A stretch of DNA of 64,000 bases from Paragordius varius (GCA_964247055.1 OZ176058.1:496001-560000), one strand, 5' to 3'; positions 1 through 13,091 are shown, counted from the stretch's first letter. The notes: generated by a model from the sequence alone, not told the origin. Program-made: numbers and translations.

Positions 1-342
1 CATAGAATTAACTCATTTTATCAAGCCCTTTTTCCAATTTTGAATAGTTTTAATATATAATCTTTAACAACATATTTATTTTGAATGTTTTGTGGACGAT
101 TAAGTAAATAACTTGCCGTTTAAAAAGTTGTGTTTTTGGGTAAAATTTAATTTCAATGAATAACTTATGTTATCACAGTTCTTTAATATCTAGAGTCCAA
201 AATTGGGAAGCATACTCAATTACAAACAGTTGATCTTAAAATCCTTTAAAATAAAATCTGTTGTTAAAATATTATCCTAAACTTTTTTAACTACATATGT
301 GCTTAAAAGCCTAAGATTACATATTTTTGAAATCTCCTAGTA

Positions 343-605
343 AAAAATTTATACGGACAAAATGTAAAAAGATAAAGACAAATTTTTTTCCAAAAGACAA
401 CCATACTTATTTAAACCTTAATAATTTTAATGATAACTTATTGTTTTGATTTTTCAAAATTTAAAATAAGTATATATTGGTAACACAGTCAATTATACCT
501 ATTTGTTGTTAAATGCCTTTAATAGAATAAATTAAGGTTTAAAAAAGTTCGGTCGTCTTTTGAAAAAAATTTGTCTTTAAATTTTAACATTTTGTCCGTA
601 TACAG
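343..605. mobile_element. MITE-A copy, eroded
   Basis: Inverted arms (ATACGGACAAAATG / CATTTTGTCCGTAT) remain and the outermost bases are lost on both sides. Confidence 0.65.
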
Positions 606-902
606 AAGGTAAAATGGCCATTGCGCCTTAAAATACCCCAAAAGATAAAGTAAATATTTTTCCGCAAATGGGAAATGAAACACTTTTACAAACTTATAAA
701 AAATTGATTGTCTAATGCTACCTTTTTTTAAAAATAATTAAGGTAAGTTAATATATGTATTTCGAAACATTTCAGATCTATGAAATATTTTATATATAAT
801 TTTCTTAAGTTTTTTTATTTTATACTATTTTAATTCCATAAAATATAAATATATATATATTTCAAAAAATTTTACAGGTAAAGAGCAATTAACAAGCAAA
901 AA

Positions 903-3900
903 ATGACAATTTTGAAGTCTTGTTGCCTGTGTTTTTCCCTTCGACAGGGAAGCATGATATCTGGAATCATAACTTTGGTAAAGATTATGAAAAAATTTTA
1001 TAAAAATTAAATATTTTTATTTTCATTTTTTACAGTAAAAATTGAAATTATGTAAATTATAAGGACAAACATATTTTTCTAAGTGATAACCATTTGTCTA
1101 ATCATTTTTAGATATAACTGATTATTTTAAAATGCAAAGTAGGATAATAGTAATATATATTGATAACACAATCAATTATATAATTTGCATGAATCAACTA
1201 ATAAAGTTATTAAAATAATCATGATATAAATAGTATGGGGTTGTTTTTTCGAAAAAAAACGTTTGTCTTTATAGTTTTACGTATTGTCCATATTATAATT
1301 TCAATTTTTACTGTAAGATATATTACGAATTTTTACTAGTTAAGTTGTAGAAATTTGAAAATATTTATTCAGAATTGTCTAAAAAACCAATTTAAATTTC
1401 ATTTAAAATTCAAAAATATATATACTTTTTAAAATTTTGAAAAGCAGTCTGTATTTTATAATAGGTTTTAAAAATTATTACCTATAACATAATTATTATA
1501 CAATAATTATAAAGTTATATATATATAATTTATATATTTATCTGAAAATGAAAAAATTTTTTTTTAAGTTTTGAAAAAAAAACGTATTTTTAGCTTTTTA
1601 TAGCTTTACACCTGTATAAATATTGGAAACATCTTTATAACCTTATTTTTGCACCTGTTGAGTTTTTCAATAAAAATTTTATTTCAAAAATCAATAATAT
1701 ATGGATAAAAAAATAATTTTTAATTAATATGTAAAAATATGGGTAGATTTAAGAATAAGTCTTAAATTTCAAGAAATTTCAAGATACAGTAAAATTTGAA
1801 GTTATACGGACACAATGTGAAATTATAAAGACAAACATTTTTTTCAAAAGACAACCTATACTTTTTAAACCTTAGTATATCCTATAAAAAACATTTAATT
1901 AAAATCGTAAAATATATAATTGATTGTGTTACCAATTACAATTCTATATTATATTTTGCAGTTTTAAACAACGATTTATATTAAAAAAATTCAAGATTGA
2001 AAAAATATGGTGTCTGTTAAATAAAGATATTTATATATAAATTTTTACGTTTTGTCCGTATATTTCAATTTTTACTGTATTAATGAATATAATATGACTT
2101 ACACAAACTACAGTATAAATTTAAATTATACAGACAAAACGTAGAAAAATATACAATTTTTTTCCTTTTTTAATTATTAAAGGGTAAGGACTAACAGTAA
2201 AAATTGAAATTATATAGCCAATACATAAAAATATTAAGACAAATATTTTTTTCTAAAAAACAACCATATTTTTTCAATCTCTATATCGCCTTTTGCCATT
2301 GAAAACAATGAGTTATATTGATATCTAGATTTAAAATTTATGGTTGTCTTTTAGAAAAAAATATTTGTCCGTATAATTTCAGCTTTTACTGTAATTACAG
2401 GGAAAAAATAGGTTTTAAAATATATGGTTGTCTTCTTTCGAAAAAATATTTGTCACGTTTTTCCTCTAAAATAAAGTTTTAGATAATTTTTACGATATAA
2501 ATTGTTGTCCAAATTAAATTATTGCATAAATTAATTCCAAAAATATGAAATAAATTGTATATTCTTTAATATTTGTATTACAATATTAGAGCAAATTATT
2601 TAACATTTTACAGTAAAAACTGAAATTATACGTGAGGATAAAACGTAAAAATATAAGACAAATATTTTTTTTTCAAAAGACACCCATACTTTTTAAATGT
2701 GGATTTTTTAAACTGTATCTAGTTGTTTTAAACTGCAAAGTATAAAATAGACATAATAATTAATAACGCAATTATATTTTTTACAATTGCAATTTTATAA
2801 TTAGATAAGGGTATATTAAGGTTTATAATAGAATGTTGGTCTTTTAGAAAAAAATTTGTGTTTATATTTTAACGTTTTGTCCGTATAATTTCAATTTTTA
2901 CTGTAAATTCTTGCTTAAAAACACATTTCCAAATATTAATATTTATTTTTAAATTTTGATATATGACATTAATTTTTGGTTATATTTATATATATATTTA
3001 ATTCAAATTTTATGATTTCAAATTTGATTGTATTTTTTATTTTTTAAAATAATTTATTTTTTAAATAAATTTCAAATTTATTTTATTACATTTTAGATAT
3101 ATTTTTTGCTTCAAGTCCGTATAATTTCAATTTTTACTGTCTTACAAAATTCAAATTTTATAAATTTAGAAACTTTCAAAATTTAATATTTTTTAAAATA
3201 TTTTCAAGTAAATTTCAAATTTACTTTACATGTTAATATATGACAATTTCGTTATATATATATATATTATAATTTTAAAAATCTATATTTTTTAATTAAT
3301 TGTTAATTTTTTATTAAATTTCATATTTATATATATATATATATATATATTACAAAAATTCAAATTTTAAAATTTTATAAATTTAATTTAAATTTTAAAA
3401 TTTTTCATATATTTTTTAAATTAATTTTATTTAATTTTTTATTATATTTTAGATATATTTTTTGCTCCAAGCCATTTCCCGCATATATTATTTGACTGCG
3501 TGGAATAAAAAGAATATTGATTATTTGAGGTCGGGCGTTACCCCTGAACGTATTAGAGGTAGGTTTATTTTAAATTTAATTAATTTTTTAGAATTAATTT
3601 TTAAAAAAATTAAATAAAATTATATTAAATTCTTAGAAATATTTTTAATTATTTAAGTTATTTTTGAAATTTTTTTAGAATTTTAAATTAAAATTTTATA
3701 TAAATGATAATAATTCAATAAATAATAATAAAATATTTAATTTTTTGGAATCTTAAATAAAAATTTCAAAAATTTTAAAAAATAAAATTAATTTAATAAA
3801 ATTATATTAAAATTTTAAGTTATTTTAAAAGGCTTCTAATTTTTACAAAATAAAAAATGAATATATTAAATAATTAAAATATTGATTATTTGAGGTCGGG

Positions 3901-6900
3901 CGTTACACCTGAACGTATTAGAGGTTTATTTATTTTAAATTGATTTTATTTTATAATTTTAATTAAAAAAATAAGATTTAAATTAAAAATAATTTAAAAT
4001 AAAATAAAATTGATTTCTTAAAAATATTTTCAAATATTTATTTTATTTTAAATAAATTTGAATTTATTTTTTAATAATTATTTATTTAAAATTATAAATA
4101 ACAGAAATATATTAAATTCTTATAAATATTTTTAAATATTTAAGTAATTTTTAAAAAATCTTTTAGAATTTATTTTTTATTAAAAAGAATATTGATTATT
4201 TGAGGTCGGGCGTTACCCCTGAACGTATAAGAGGTAGGTTTATTTTATTTTAAATTATTTTTTTTTAAAAAATTTATTTTTTTATAAAAAACATTAATAA
4301 ATTCAAAATAATTTAATATAATAATTATTAATTTTTTAAAAATATTTATAAATATAAATGAAAATATTATAATATATTATTATTAAGTTTTATTTTCAAT
4401 AAAAAAAATAATTTAAATTCACGAAAAATATTTTTAAATTTTAAATAAAAAAAATTAAATAAATTTAAAATTAAATTATATTCTAATTAAAAATATTTTT
4501 AAAACGCTTTTAATTTTTACAAATTAAAAATGAAATTATTAAAATAAAAGAATATTGATTATTTGAGGTCGGGCGTTACACCTGAACGTATTCGAGGTAA
4601 ATTATTTTATTTTAAATTAATTTTTATTTTAATATTTAAAAAAAAATAAAATAAAATTATTAAAATTCTTAAAAATATTTTTAAATAATTATTTTATTTT
4701 AAATTAATATTTTAGAATTAATTTTAAGTAAAAATTTTAAATAAATATAAATTTAAAATGATCAAATATAATAATAATTAAATTTTATGCTATTTTAAAA
4801 GGCTTTTAAATTAATTTTTAAAAATTTTAAATAAAAATTTAAATATAAATGAAAATAATTTAATATAATTAATTTTTTAGAATTAATTTTTTTAAAAAAA
4901 TAAATTAATTAAAAATTAAAAATAATAAATTATATTAAATTCTTTAAAATATTTTTTAATGTTAAATAATATAATTTAAATAAATTTAAAATATAATAAA
5001 ATTTTATTAAAATTTAAGTTATTTTAAAACGCTTTTAAATTAATTTTATATTTTATTATAAAAATTTTAATATAAATGAAAATTTTTAAATAAAATTTAA
5101 TTAAAAACGTTTTAATTTTTTACAGAGATAAAATGAAGTTATAATAAAGTAATTAATATATTTTCTTAATCTAAAAACATTTAGATATAATTTACAATTC
5201 AAATCACCCTAGAACAATTCAAATTCACCCTAAATAAATTATTTTTTTTAATAATTAAAATTACCTTTTTTTATGTATATAAAAATTGAAATTTTCTATA
5301 AATTCAAATAATACTGAAAAAATAACTAAGTTATAAAGATATATTTATATTTATTATATTTTATATTAACTCGAAAACACATAATTTGTTTTTAGGGTGA
5401 ATTTGAGTTGTTCAAGTGTTAATTTTATTGTTGATATAGTTAACTTATATATTTATACACAAATAATTTTTATACATAAATTAACCAATTAAGTAAAATT
5501 TCAAACAATAAATATATAATATTATAAAATTTTCGCTTTTCCAATTATTCATATTTTATGTTAAAAAGATCAATTTCAAGCTCACAATTTTTTAAAAACC
5601 ATAAACTGATCGTGCCTAATAGATATATATATATATATTTAACCCTAAACTAAGTTATAAGATTATTATAACATAAAAATAAATTTATTTTATAACTTTG
5701 CGAAATATATAAAGTAAAAATTAAAATAATACAGACATAACGTAAAAATATAAAGACAAATATTTTATTCTAAAAGACAACCATACCTAAACCTATATTT
5801 AACATACTAAAATCATTTAGAAACAATCTTCAATTAATAAACATTTCTTTATATATACTTTGCATTTTGAAACATTGAATATTATTAAAATCAATCGGGA
5901 TTAAAAAACAATCATTGTCTTTTAAAAATATATTTTTACGTTTTTTACGTATAATTTCAATTTTTACTCTATTTTTGACATTTTACAGTAAAAACTGAAA
6001 TTATACAAACAAAATTTTTTTTCTAAAAGACAACCATACTTTTAAATCTTGAATTATTTTAATATAACCCATTGTTTTTAATGGCGAAGTCTTAAACAGA
6101 AGAGATATATATTATAACACAATCAATTTTTTTTATTTTACAATTGAAACTAAATAGCATATATAGGAAAAATTAAGGTTTATAAAAGTATGGTTGTCTC
6201 AGATAAAAATATTTGTTTTTATATTATTACGTTTTGTCCGTAATTTTAATTTTTACTGTAATTTATAAAAAAATATTTTTTACTTATAAAATTTTTTAGG
6301 TTTCAATGTTGGATGGGGCTTGGAACTTTTATTTGCTATCTTTGTTGTGATTTCGTCCGTTTTTTTGATTATGGGAATTAGAAGGGTATTTTTTATAAAT
6401 ATAATTTTTGAAAATATTCTGTTTGCCTTAAAAAATTATTTTCATTTCTTCATTTCAAAATATTATTAAATTATTAAAAAATAAATAAAATACACTAAAA
6501 ACTGAAATTAAACTATGGAAAAAACGTATAAATATATAAATATAATTTTTGATAATACTATGTTATCCTAAAAAATTATTTTATTTTATTTTTTTTATCA
6601 AATATTTTTTTATGAAACTACTCTTAATTATAAAAATGAAATTATACTGACAAAACGTAAATATAATATAATTTTTGAAAATATTCTGTTAGCCTTAGAA
6701 AATTATTTTCATTTCTTTTTTTATCAAATATTTTTATATGAAACTACTTTTAATTAAATAATACAGTAAAAACTGAAATTAAACTATGGAAAAAACGTAT
6801 AAATATATTAATATAATTTTTGAAAATATTCTGTTAGCCTTAAAAAATTATTTTTATTTCTTCATTTCAAAATATTATGAAATTATTAAAAAAGCAAATA

Positions 6901-9900
6901 AAATACAGTAGTAAATACTGAAATTATACCATGGACAAAACGTATATATATATATATAAATATAATTTTTGAAAATATTATGTTAGCCTTAAAAAATTAT
7001 TTTCATTTCTATATTTCAAAATATTATGAAATTATTAAAAAATTAATAAAATACAGTAAAAACTGAAATTAAACTATGGAAAATACGTATAAATATATAA
7101 ATATATTTGAAAATATTACTCTGTTATCCTAAAAAATTATTTTTATTTCTTTTTTTATCAAATATTTTTTTCTATGAAAACAATTATTAAATAAATAAAA
7201 TACAGTAAAAACTGAAATTAAACTATGGACAAAACAAAAATATATAAATATATTTGAAAATATTTTTCTGTTATCCTAAAAAATTATTTTTTATTTCTTT
7301 TATTATCAAATATTTTTTATATAAATTTATTAAAAAATAAATAAAATACAATAAAAACTGTAATTACGTAAATAGAATACAATCATCATACTTTAAAAAT
7401 TAAAATTTTTCTCATATAATTAATTTATTTACAATTATAATATATATACTAATATAGATCACTCTATTTTATACTTTGTTGTTTAAACAATGAGTTATAT
7501 AAAAAAATTAAGATTCAAAAAGTATGGTTGTCTTTTAGAAAAAAAATTTTTGTCTTTATCTTTTTACGTTTTGTCCGTATAATTTGGAAAATACTCTGTC
7601 CAAAAAATTATTCTTTATTTTATTTTTTTTATAATATTTTTTCCATAAACAATTATAAAATTTGAAGACAAAACTTACAAAATAAAATATATATAGTTTT
7701 ATTTTTTAATCCATGGAAAATATTTTTTGATTTTTGATTTTTTTTAAATCTCATTATACGACTTAAAAATTTTAGGTTTAAGACATTTGTGTAGAACACA
7801 CGACTCGCCAAGATATACCATTTAATGTTCAAATTCACTCTTGAACAATTCAAATTACCCTAAAACAAATTAAAATTCACCCTTGAACAATTCAAATTCA
7901 CACCCTAAAATAAATTATGTTTTTTTAAGATTAAAATTACCCTCATTTTTATAATATTTTTAAAATATGAAATTTAGTTTAAAATTAATATATGCTGAAA
8001 AAATCATAACTATGTCGTAACATATTTCATATTAATGATGAATTGTATATTAACTGCCCGAAAACACATAATTTATTATTAGGGTGAATTTAAATTGTTG
8101 AAGGTGATGAATTTGAATAGTAAATGGTATATTTTGTACTAACGTAAAAATTTGGAAATTTAACATATAAATCCGGATAACCTTATTCGAATATGCTTTT
8201 TTTCAAAATTTTATTCTTTTTTTATATAAACCAATTTTGAACAAATAATAAAAATATACTGTTTGTAAACTTCTTAATCTCTTTTCTTTAATACAGTAAA
8301 AACTGAAATTATACGGACAAAATGTAAAAATATAAAGATAATTTTTTTTCAAAAGACAACCATATTTTTTAAACCTTTCATCAAAGTATAAAATAGTTAT
8401 AAATTGCTAACGCCATAAATTATGTATTTTACGATTGTAATTAAATGATTTTTAAAGTCGAATCTTAAAAAGTATGGATGTCTCTTGAAAAAAAAATTGT
8501 CTTTATATTTTTACATTTTGTGCGTATAAATTTATTTTTAATCATAATATATAAATCCGGATAACCTCATTCGCAAAATATGCTTTTTTTCAAAAATTTT
8601 CATCGTTTTTTTATATAACCAAATTTTGGCATCAAATTTGAGAAAATTGGTGAGGGCTAATAATAAATATTTTGTTAACCTCTTAACTGTCCTACTTTTT
8701 GTTGAAAATTTAATAGGTTATCAGTGCCCATATATAACATTTATTAGTTCGAATTCGCCCTCAAACTCTTCAAATTCCCTCTTGAAACCCCTAAAAAAAT
8801 TATGTGTTTTCGAACTATTATAATTTATTATTAATATGAAATATATCTTGACTTAATATTTTTTCATTATTATTTTAATTTAAAACAAAAATTTTTTAAT
8901 AGGTAATTTTTAGTCTTAATAAATATATAATTTATTTGAGGGTGAGAATTATTTGAGGGTGAATTTGAATTGTTCAAGGGTAAATTTTAAATGTTTAAGG
9001 GTGAATAGATTTGTTCAAGGGTGAATTTGGAATGTTCAAGAATGAATTTGAATTGTAAATGGTATATTTTATGTGGATCGCCCGATCTTTTGAATTAGTA
9101 AAAATGCTGCAGGCGAAGTCATGTTGGGCCCCGCTGGTGTTATATATACCAAAATTTTTATTTCGTAACTCAAAATGATAGGTAAAAAGTTTTAAATGTT
9201 TTTAACCTAAAGATTAGTATTTTAAGGTGTAAGTTGTTAATTTTGATAATTTTATTAATGAAAAATTTCTGTTTACTTTCGTATTAGTTTTTAATGATTT
9301 TAGCATTTTTTTGCGCTCTAGTTTCAACGATTTTTTATATTTCATAATAAAATTTAATTAGATATGTTTTTTTTCTCTTCATTAATCATGTTTTATTGTC
9401 AATATTTAATTGTTTTAAATAATTTTTCACATGCCTATTTATCAATTTGCAAAAAATATATTATACCATTTACTTAAATTTACGCTTGAACAATTCAAAT
9501 TCACCCTCGAACAACTCATATTCACCCTCTAAAATAAATTATGTGTTTATTAAAATTAAATATTACCTATATTTTTCTATATTTTTTTAAAAAAAATTGT
9601 TTAAAATTTATATAATACTGAACAAATAATATACTATGCTATAAAAGAATATATTTTATATTAATGATGGCTTATATTAGACCGAAAACACATAATTTAT
9701 TTTTAGGGTGAATTTGAACTGTTCAAGGGTGAATATGAATTGTAAATGGTATATTAAAATTCAAATAAAAATTCTAAAACTCAACAAAATATTTTTTGGA
9801 GATAATTTTTTATTATACCATTTAGAGTTCAAATTCACCCTTGAACAATTCTAACTCACCCTTGAACAATTCAAATTCACCCTAAAAATAAATTATCTGT

Positions 9901-12081
9901 TTTTGAACTAATATAATTCATTATTAATATGAAATATATGTTTATGGTATAGTTCATTATTTTTTCAGTATTATTTTAATTTAAAACAAAATTTTTATTT
10001 TTAAAAAAAATATATAAAATATAGGTATTTTTTATCTCAAAAAACATATATTTTATTTGAGGGTGAATTTGAATTGTTCGAGGGTGAATTTGTATTGTTC
10101 GAGGGTGAATTTGAATTGTTTAAGGGTGAAATTGAATTGTAAATGGTATCAAATAATTTTGGTTAACAAAAAAATATTGAAAAAAATAAAAAAATATGTT
10201 TTTTTAGAATAATAGATCGTATTTCATTCCCTGGATGGTTAGTTTATTGATTATGATAATTATCGTTTTGTGCTCTTCGATTGCTACTTTGGCTTTGGGG
10301 GTAAAATATTTTATATTTTTAAAAATTAATAATTTTTTTAATCAAAAAACATTGATTTTTATCAAAAAAATAAATTTTTAATAAAAAAATTAATTTTTAA
10401 TAAAAAAATTTATTATTTTAATAAAAAATATTAATTTTTTAATAAAAGTAATAAAAGAATATATCTTTAAATAAAAAATATAAAATTTTATTGCTAATAT
10501 GGACTTAGTTTTTTTTCTAAATATATTACTTAGTTTTTTTCTATAAATATATTACAGTAAAAATTAAAATTATACTATGGACCAAACGTAAAAATATAAG
10601 ACAATTTTTCTAAAAGATATTCATTCATAGTTTTTAAAACCATATTTTATTAAAAAAACAAATTTTTTGTAAAAAAGAATATACTGTAAAAATTGAAATT
10701 GTACTATGGACAAAACGTAAAAATATAAAGACAAATGTTTTTATTTATAAGACAACCAACCGTACTTTTCAAACGTTAAGTATTCTCACATTAGCTATCT
10801 AGTACAATTATAAAATAAATTGCGTATATATCTTTGAAAAATCAATATTTAAATAAATATAGATTTAAAGAGTATGGTTGGTTGTCTTTAGAAGAAATTA
10901 TTTGTCTATGTAATTACGTATTGTTTTTATATAAATAATAATTTTTTAATTAATGAATAAATTTTTTTACCAAAAAATAATTTTTAAATAAATTTTACAT
11001 AGGAATTTTGCTAAAATGGAATTAGTTTTTTTTTATAAATATATTATTACGCCAAACTTATAAATAAAAAGAAACCCTTGAACAATTAAAATTCACCCTA
11101 AAAACAAATTATGTCTTTTTGGAATGTAACTACCCTTTAATGAATATATCTTTATGGCATAGCTTAATTTTTCAGTTTTTTTTAAAAAAATATATAAAAT
11201 TAGGTAATTTTTAATTTAACATATATTTTGTTTAAGGGTGAATTTAATTGTACCATTTACATATAAATTCACCCTTAAACCATTTAAATTCACCATTAAA
11301 TTATGTCTTTACGGGTTAATGTAACTCCTGATTAATTAATATATCTTTATGGCATTTTTCAGTATTAATTTTAATTTACACAAAAATTTTCTTTAAAAAT
11401 AAAACAATATAAGTAAATTTTAATCTCAAAAACACAAATTTATTTTAGGGTGAATTTGAATTATTCGAGGGTTAACTTAAAGTGTAAATGGTATAATAAT
11501 AATAAAAATTAGTAAAAAAAAATTTAAAATCTCTAAAAACAAAAATATTGTGTAATGTTATGTAAACTAAAATATTTTATTAATCCCCTCTAAAACCTTT
11601 TAAGGATTATTAAAGCAAATATTTAAAAAATCATTTTTAGAGGTGAATTTATATTGTTCAAGGGTTTTGAATTGTTCGAGGGTGAATTTGAATTGTTCAA
11701 TTAGATTTTAATAAAAAGTAATGATTTTTTCTAAAATCTATAAAAACAATTATTTTTTGTATTGTTATTACTAAATTTTTAAACTTTTTAATTAAATTTA
11801 AAACAAATATTTTATCAATATTTTAATCATATTAATCTAAATATTTTAATATAATTTATTTAATTTTAATTTTTTATTATTTTAATTAATTTTAATTTTT
11901 TAATAATTTTTTTATTAATTTAAACAAATTTTTTTTATAAATTATTTTTATTTTTTTATAAATTTAGCACGGGGTAGTAAGTTTCTTAGCAAGTGCAATA
12001 GTTAATATTGTGGTCGCCCTTTTCCTCATATACTGTTTGTTGTGTGTTGTTTCTTATTACCAAGAGCTAGGGGGCGCATAA
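903..12081 (+). CDS. Small four-helix membrane protein, five exons, complete
   Basis: Five exons join in phase: 903-977, 3453-3558, 6300-6385, 10208-10300 and 11968-12081, giving 157 codons and a TAA stop. All junctions are GT-AG. The protein starts MTILKSCCLCFSLRQGSM, a Cys-rich cytosolic head, then four hydrophobic segments at about residues 15-35, 62-86, 92-117 and 122-149, and ends YYQELGGA. The CCxC-x-SLRxG start followed by four helices resembles insect DUF4728/LAPTM4/MARVEL-like proteins as I remember them; function in that group is poorly known and none is claimed. The loop between helices 1 and 2 (about residues 42-60) comes from exon 2, which is the exon repeated in part downstream. 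An acceptor-like site at 876-877 just before the ATG suggests a 5' UTR intron. Introns are 1.7-3.8 kb and full of foldback elements. The gene model is firm; the family name is tentative. Confidence 0.82.
1033..1313. mobile_element. MITE-A copy, full length
   Basis: It runs from CAGTAAAAATTGAAATTAT to the matching inverted end, with TA directly outside each end. This is the target-site pattern of Tc1/mariner elements. It has no coding capacity. Arms of roughly 85 bp enclose an AT-rich centre, so a transcript would fold into a long hairpin. Confidence 0.85.
1787..2077. mobile_element. MITE-A copy, full length
   Basis: Both termini and flanking TA are present. The right arm ends ATTTCAATTTTTACTG. 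Confidence 0.85.
2111..2170. mobile_element. MITE-A left-arm fragment
   Basis: A left arm only (TACAGACAAAACGTAG), cut off before the centre. Confidence 0.6.
2195..2391. mobile_element. MITE-A copy, shortened
   Basis: Both ends are present but the copy is only ~197 bp, with part of one arm and the centre lost. A further right-arm scrap lies at about 2405-2460. Confidence 0.75.
2611..2903. mobile_element. MITE-A copy, full length
   Basis: Ends CAGTAAAAACTGAAATTATA and its inverted partner, with TA flanks. Confidence 0.85.
3087..3139 (+). repeat. Acceptor-edge echo of exon 2 of the membrane-protein gene, fused to a MITE-A end
   Basis: The stretch from about 3091 repeats the acceptor and first 19 bases of the real exon 2 (3453 onward) with one base changed. 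It then runs straight into a MITE-A right terminus at 3116-3139. It carries only the start of the exon and no donor. Confidence 0.7.
3879..3923 (+). repeat. Donor-edge echo 1 of exon 2 (membrane-protein gene)
   Basis: This repeats the last ~46 bases of exon 2 (peptide NIDYLRSGVTPERIRG) with one change, ACC to ACA, which is synonymous. The donor has become GTTTAT. A stop codon lies just upstream in frame and no acceptor is close, so use as an exon is unlikely. Confidence 0.85.
4182..4236 (+). repeat. Donor-edge echo 2 of exon 2 (membrane-protein gene)
   Basis: This repeats the last ~52 bases of exon 2, starting at the AAAAAG codons, with the donor GTAGGT intact. The single change, ATT to ATA, is synonymous. 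An upstream ...TTTTAG 21 bases before the shared part would give an open phase-0 exon, the same phase as the real exon 2, so it could act as an alternative exon. Confidence 0.85.
4546..4597 (+). repeat. Donor-edge echo 3 of exon 2 (membrane-protein gene)
   Basis: This repeats the exon 2 end with two changes, ACC to ACA and AGA to CGA, both synonymous, and a good donor GTAAAT. An AAAAG directly before AATATT would act as a phase-0 acceptor. The flanking intron has diverged far more than the 46 coding bases. Confidence 0.85.
5186..5425. mobile_element. MITE-B copy, worn
   Basis: It carries two CACCCT arm units on the left and GGGTGAATTTGAG units on the right around the usual centre. The outer ACCATTTACA end is lost. 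Confidence 0.65.
5712..5970. mobile_element. MITE-A copy
   Basis: Arms are paired and the ends slightly eroded (AAGTAAAAATT... and ...TTTTACTCTA). It lies head to tail with the next copy. Confidence 0.75.
5986..6258. mobile_element. MITE-A copy, full length
   Basis: TA-flanked, ending about 40 bases upstream of exon 3 of the membrane-protein gene, so close to its polypyrimidine tract and branch point. Confidence 0.82.
6397..7345 (+). repeat. Tandem array of about seven ~145 bp units, each with a MITE-A end
   Basis: Starting 12 bases after the exon 3 donor, a unit of intron sequence (containing TTGAAAATATTCTGTTAGCC) joined to a MITE-A left end (CAGTAAAAACTGAAATTA) repeats about seven times. 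These MITE ends carry the variant CTATGGA in place of TACGGA. Units differ by scattered changes, so the array is not newly made. The array follows a splice donor, as the donor-edge echoes do. Confidence 0.75.
7347..7596. mobile_element. MITE-A copy, left end worn
   Basis: It directly follows the ~145 bp tandem array. The right arm is clear (GTATGGTTGTCTTTTAG, TTTTGTCCGTATAATT). Confidence 0.7.
7816..8131. mobile_element. MITE-B copy, full length
   Basis: It begins ATACCATTTA and ends TAAATGGTAT. The left arm has four units of the TTCAAATTCACCCTTGAACA type. The centre includes TTATGTTTTTTT and GAAAACACATAATTTATT. Confidence 0.82.
8294..8543. mobile_element. MITE-A copy
   Basis: The left end is intact. 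The right arm reads ...TTTTGTGCGTATAAATTT and is worn at the terminus. Confidence 0.75.
8740..9067. mobile_element. MITE-B copy with expanded right arm
   Basis: The right arm carries about six GGGTGAATTTGAATTGTTCA-type units; the left arm has about three worn ones. It ends TGTAAATGGTATA. Confidence 0.8.
9463..9752. mobile_element. MITE-B copy, full length
   Basis: Ends ATACCATTTA and TAAATGGTAT are intact with TA outside. Arms of two to three units enclose the conserved centre ending GAAAACACATAATTTATTTT. Confidence 0.85.
9814..10149. mobile_element. MITE-B copy, full length
   Basis: Three left-arm units and four right-arm units. It ends 58 bases before exon 4 of the membrane-protein gene. 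Confidence 0.85.
10555..10932. mobile_element. MITE-A left half followed by a full MITE-A copy
   Basis: A left half (10555-10650) lies just ahead of a paired copy (10684-10932). Both carry the CTATGGAC variant also seen in the array at 6397-7345, so they form a subfamily. ACCAACC in the left arm is matched by GGTTGGT in the right arm. Confidence 0.75.
11070..11494. mobile_element. Two adjoining MITE-B copies, and a right-arm scrap beyond
   Basis: A shortened copy (11070-11250) abuts a second (11249-11494) at a shared TACCATTTACA. Another right-arm scrap with three units lies at 11640-11700. Confidence 0.7.
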
Positions 12082-12789
12082 ATCCGTGTGCACGTGACTC
12101 GAAAAAGTAAAAAAATATATTATTTGAAATTTATTGATTTTTTTTGGTTTTTATAAAATTTTTAGGAATTAATTGAATATATTTTTTATTATATTGATAT
12201 TTTTAATATTTATATAAATATATATAAATTAAAATATTATTAATATGACTCTCGTTTTTAAAAAAAATGTTAAATTTAAACAAGTATATATATCTATATA
12301 AATTAAAAAACTATATGTTATGTATAGATAAATTTAAAAATTTATAATAACCTCTAAAACTATTAAATATATTGTTTTCTATAAATTAAATAAAATATTT
12401 ATTTATAGAAAACATTCAAAACGTTGAAAAACTTTTGCTTTTAATATAAGTTTATATTATATTATATTTTTTTTATTAATTAATAATTGATCCAGTAAAA
12501 ACCGAAATTTCTAATATAATTGATAATTAAATAACTAGCTGTTTTTTAATTTAGAACTTAGGATTATATTATTCCTATGTATAAATTTATAAAATATTTT
12601 TTTGCCAATATTTTAGCAAAGAAAAGCGCAAAGATACATAAACATAACTACATTTGGAACCAATTAACTCAAATACCTTATAACTTTTTTTTTCAAAAAA
12701 TTTTTTTTTTAAACATTTATATTTTTTGAATTTTTCATATATATATAACATTTATTTGAATTTTTGTTCAAACATTTATAATTTTTTGT

Positions 12790-12829
<40 letters not shown>

Positions 12830-12850
12830 CAAAATATTAATATATAAATT
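12082..12850. other. Intergenic AT-rich stretch downstream of the membrane-protein gene
   Basis: It holds the presumed 3' UTR and termination region of the gene ending at 12081, then AT-rich sequence and a (TA)n run near 12797-12830. No open frame or repeat unit that I recognise. Confidence 0.5.
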
Positions 12851-12851
12851 A

Positions 12852-13078
12852 CATACAGTATGAGTAATTTTTATATATATATATCTATATATAGAAAATT
12901 ATTAATTATTATTGCCAATTAGTATATTCAGAAAGAGAATTATTATTGGCTAATATAATAGTAAAAAGTGAAAAAAATAACTATAAGCCAATAATACTGC
13001 CCCCTTTGTGGTATATGTATGCTATTTGAGGCAATAATTAATAATTTTCTAGCAATATATACTTATTTATTTTATATC
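12852..13078. mobile_element. MITE-C copy
   Basis: Foldback of ~220 bp with end ACAGTATGAGTA. Inner arms are AAATTATTAATTATTATTGC and its reverse complement near 13029-13058, around a centre containing AGTAAAAAGTGAAAAAAATA. Confidence 0.75.
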
Positions 13079-13091
13079 ATAAATTTATATA

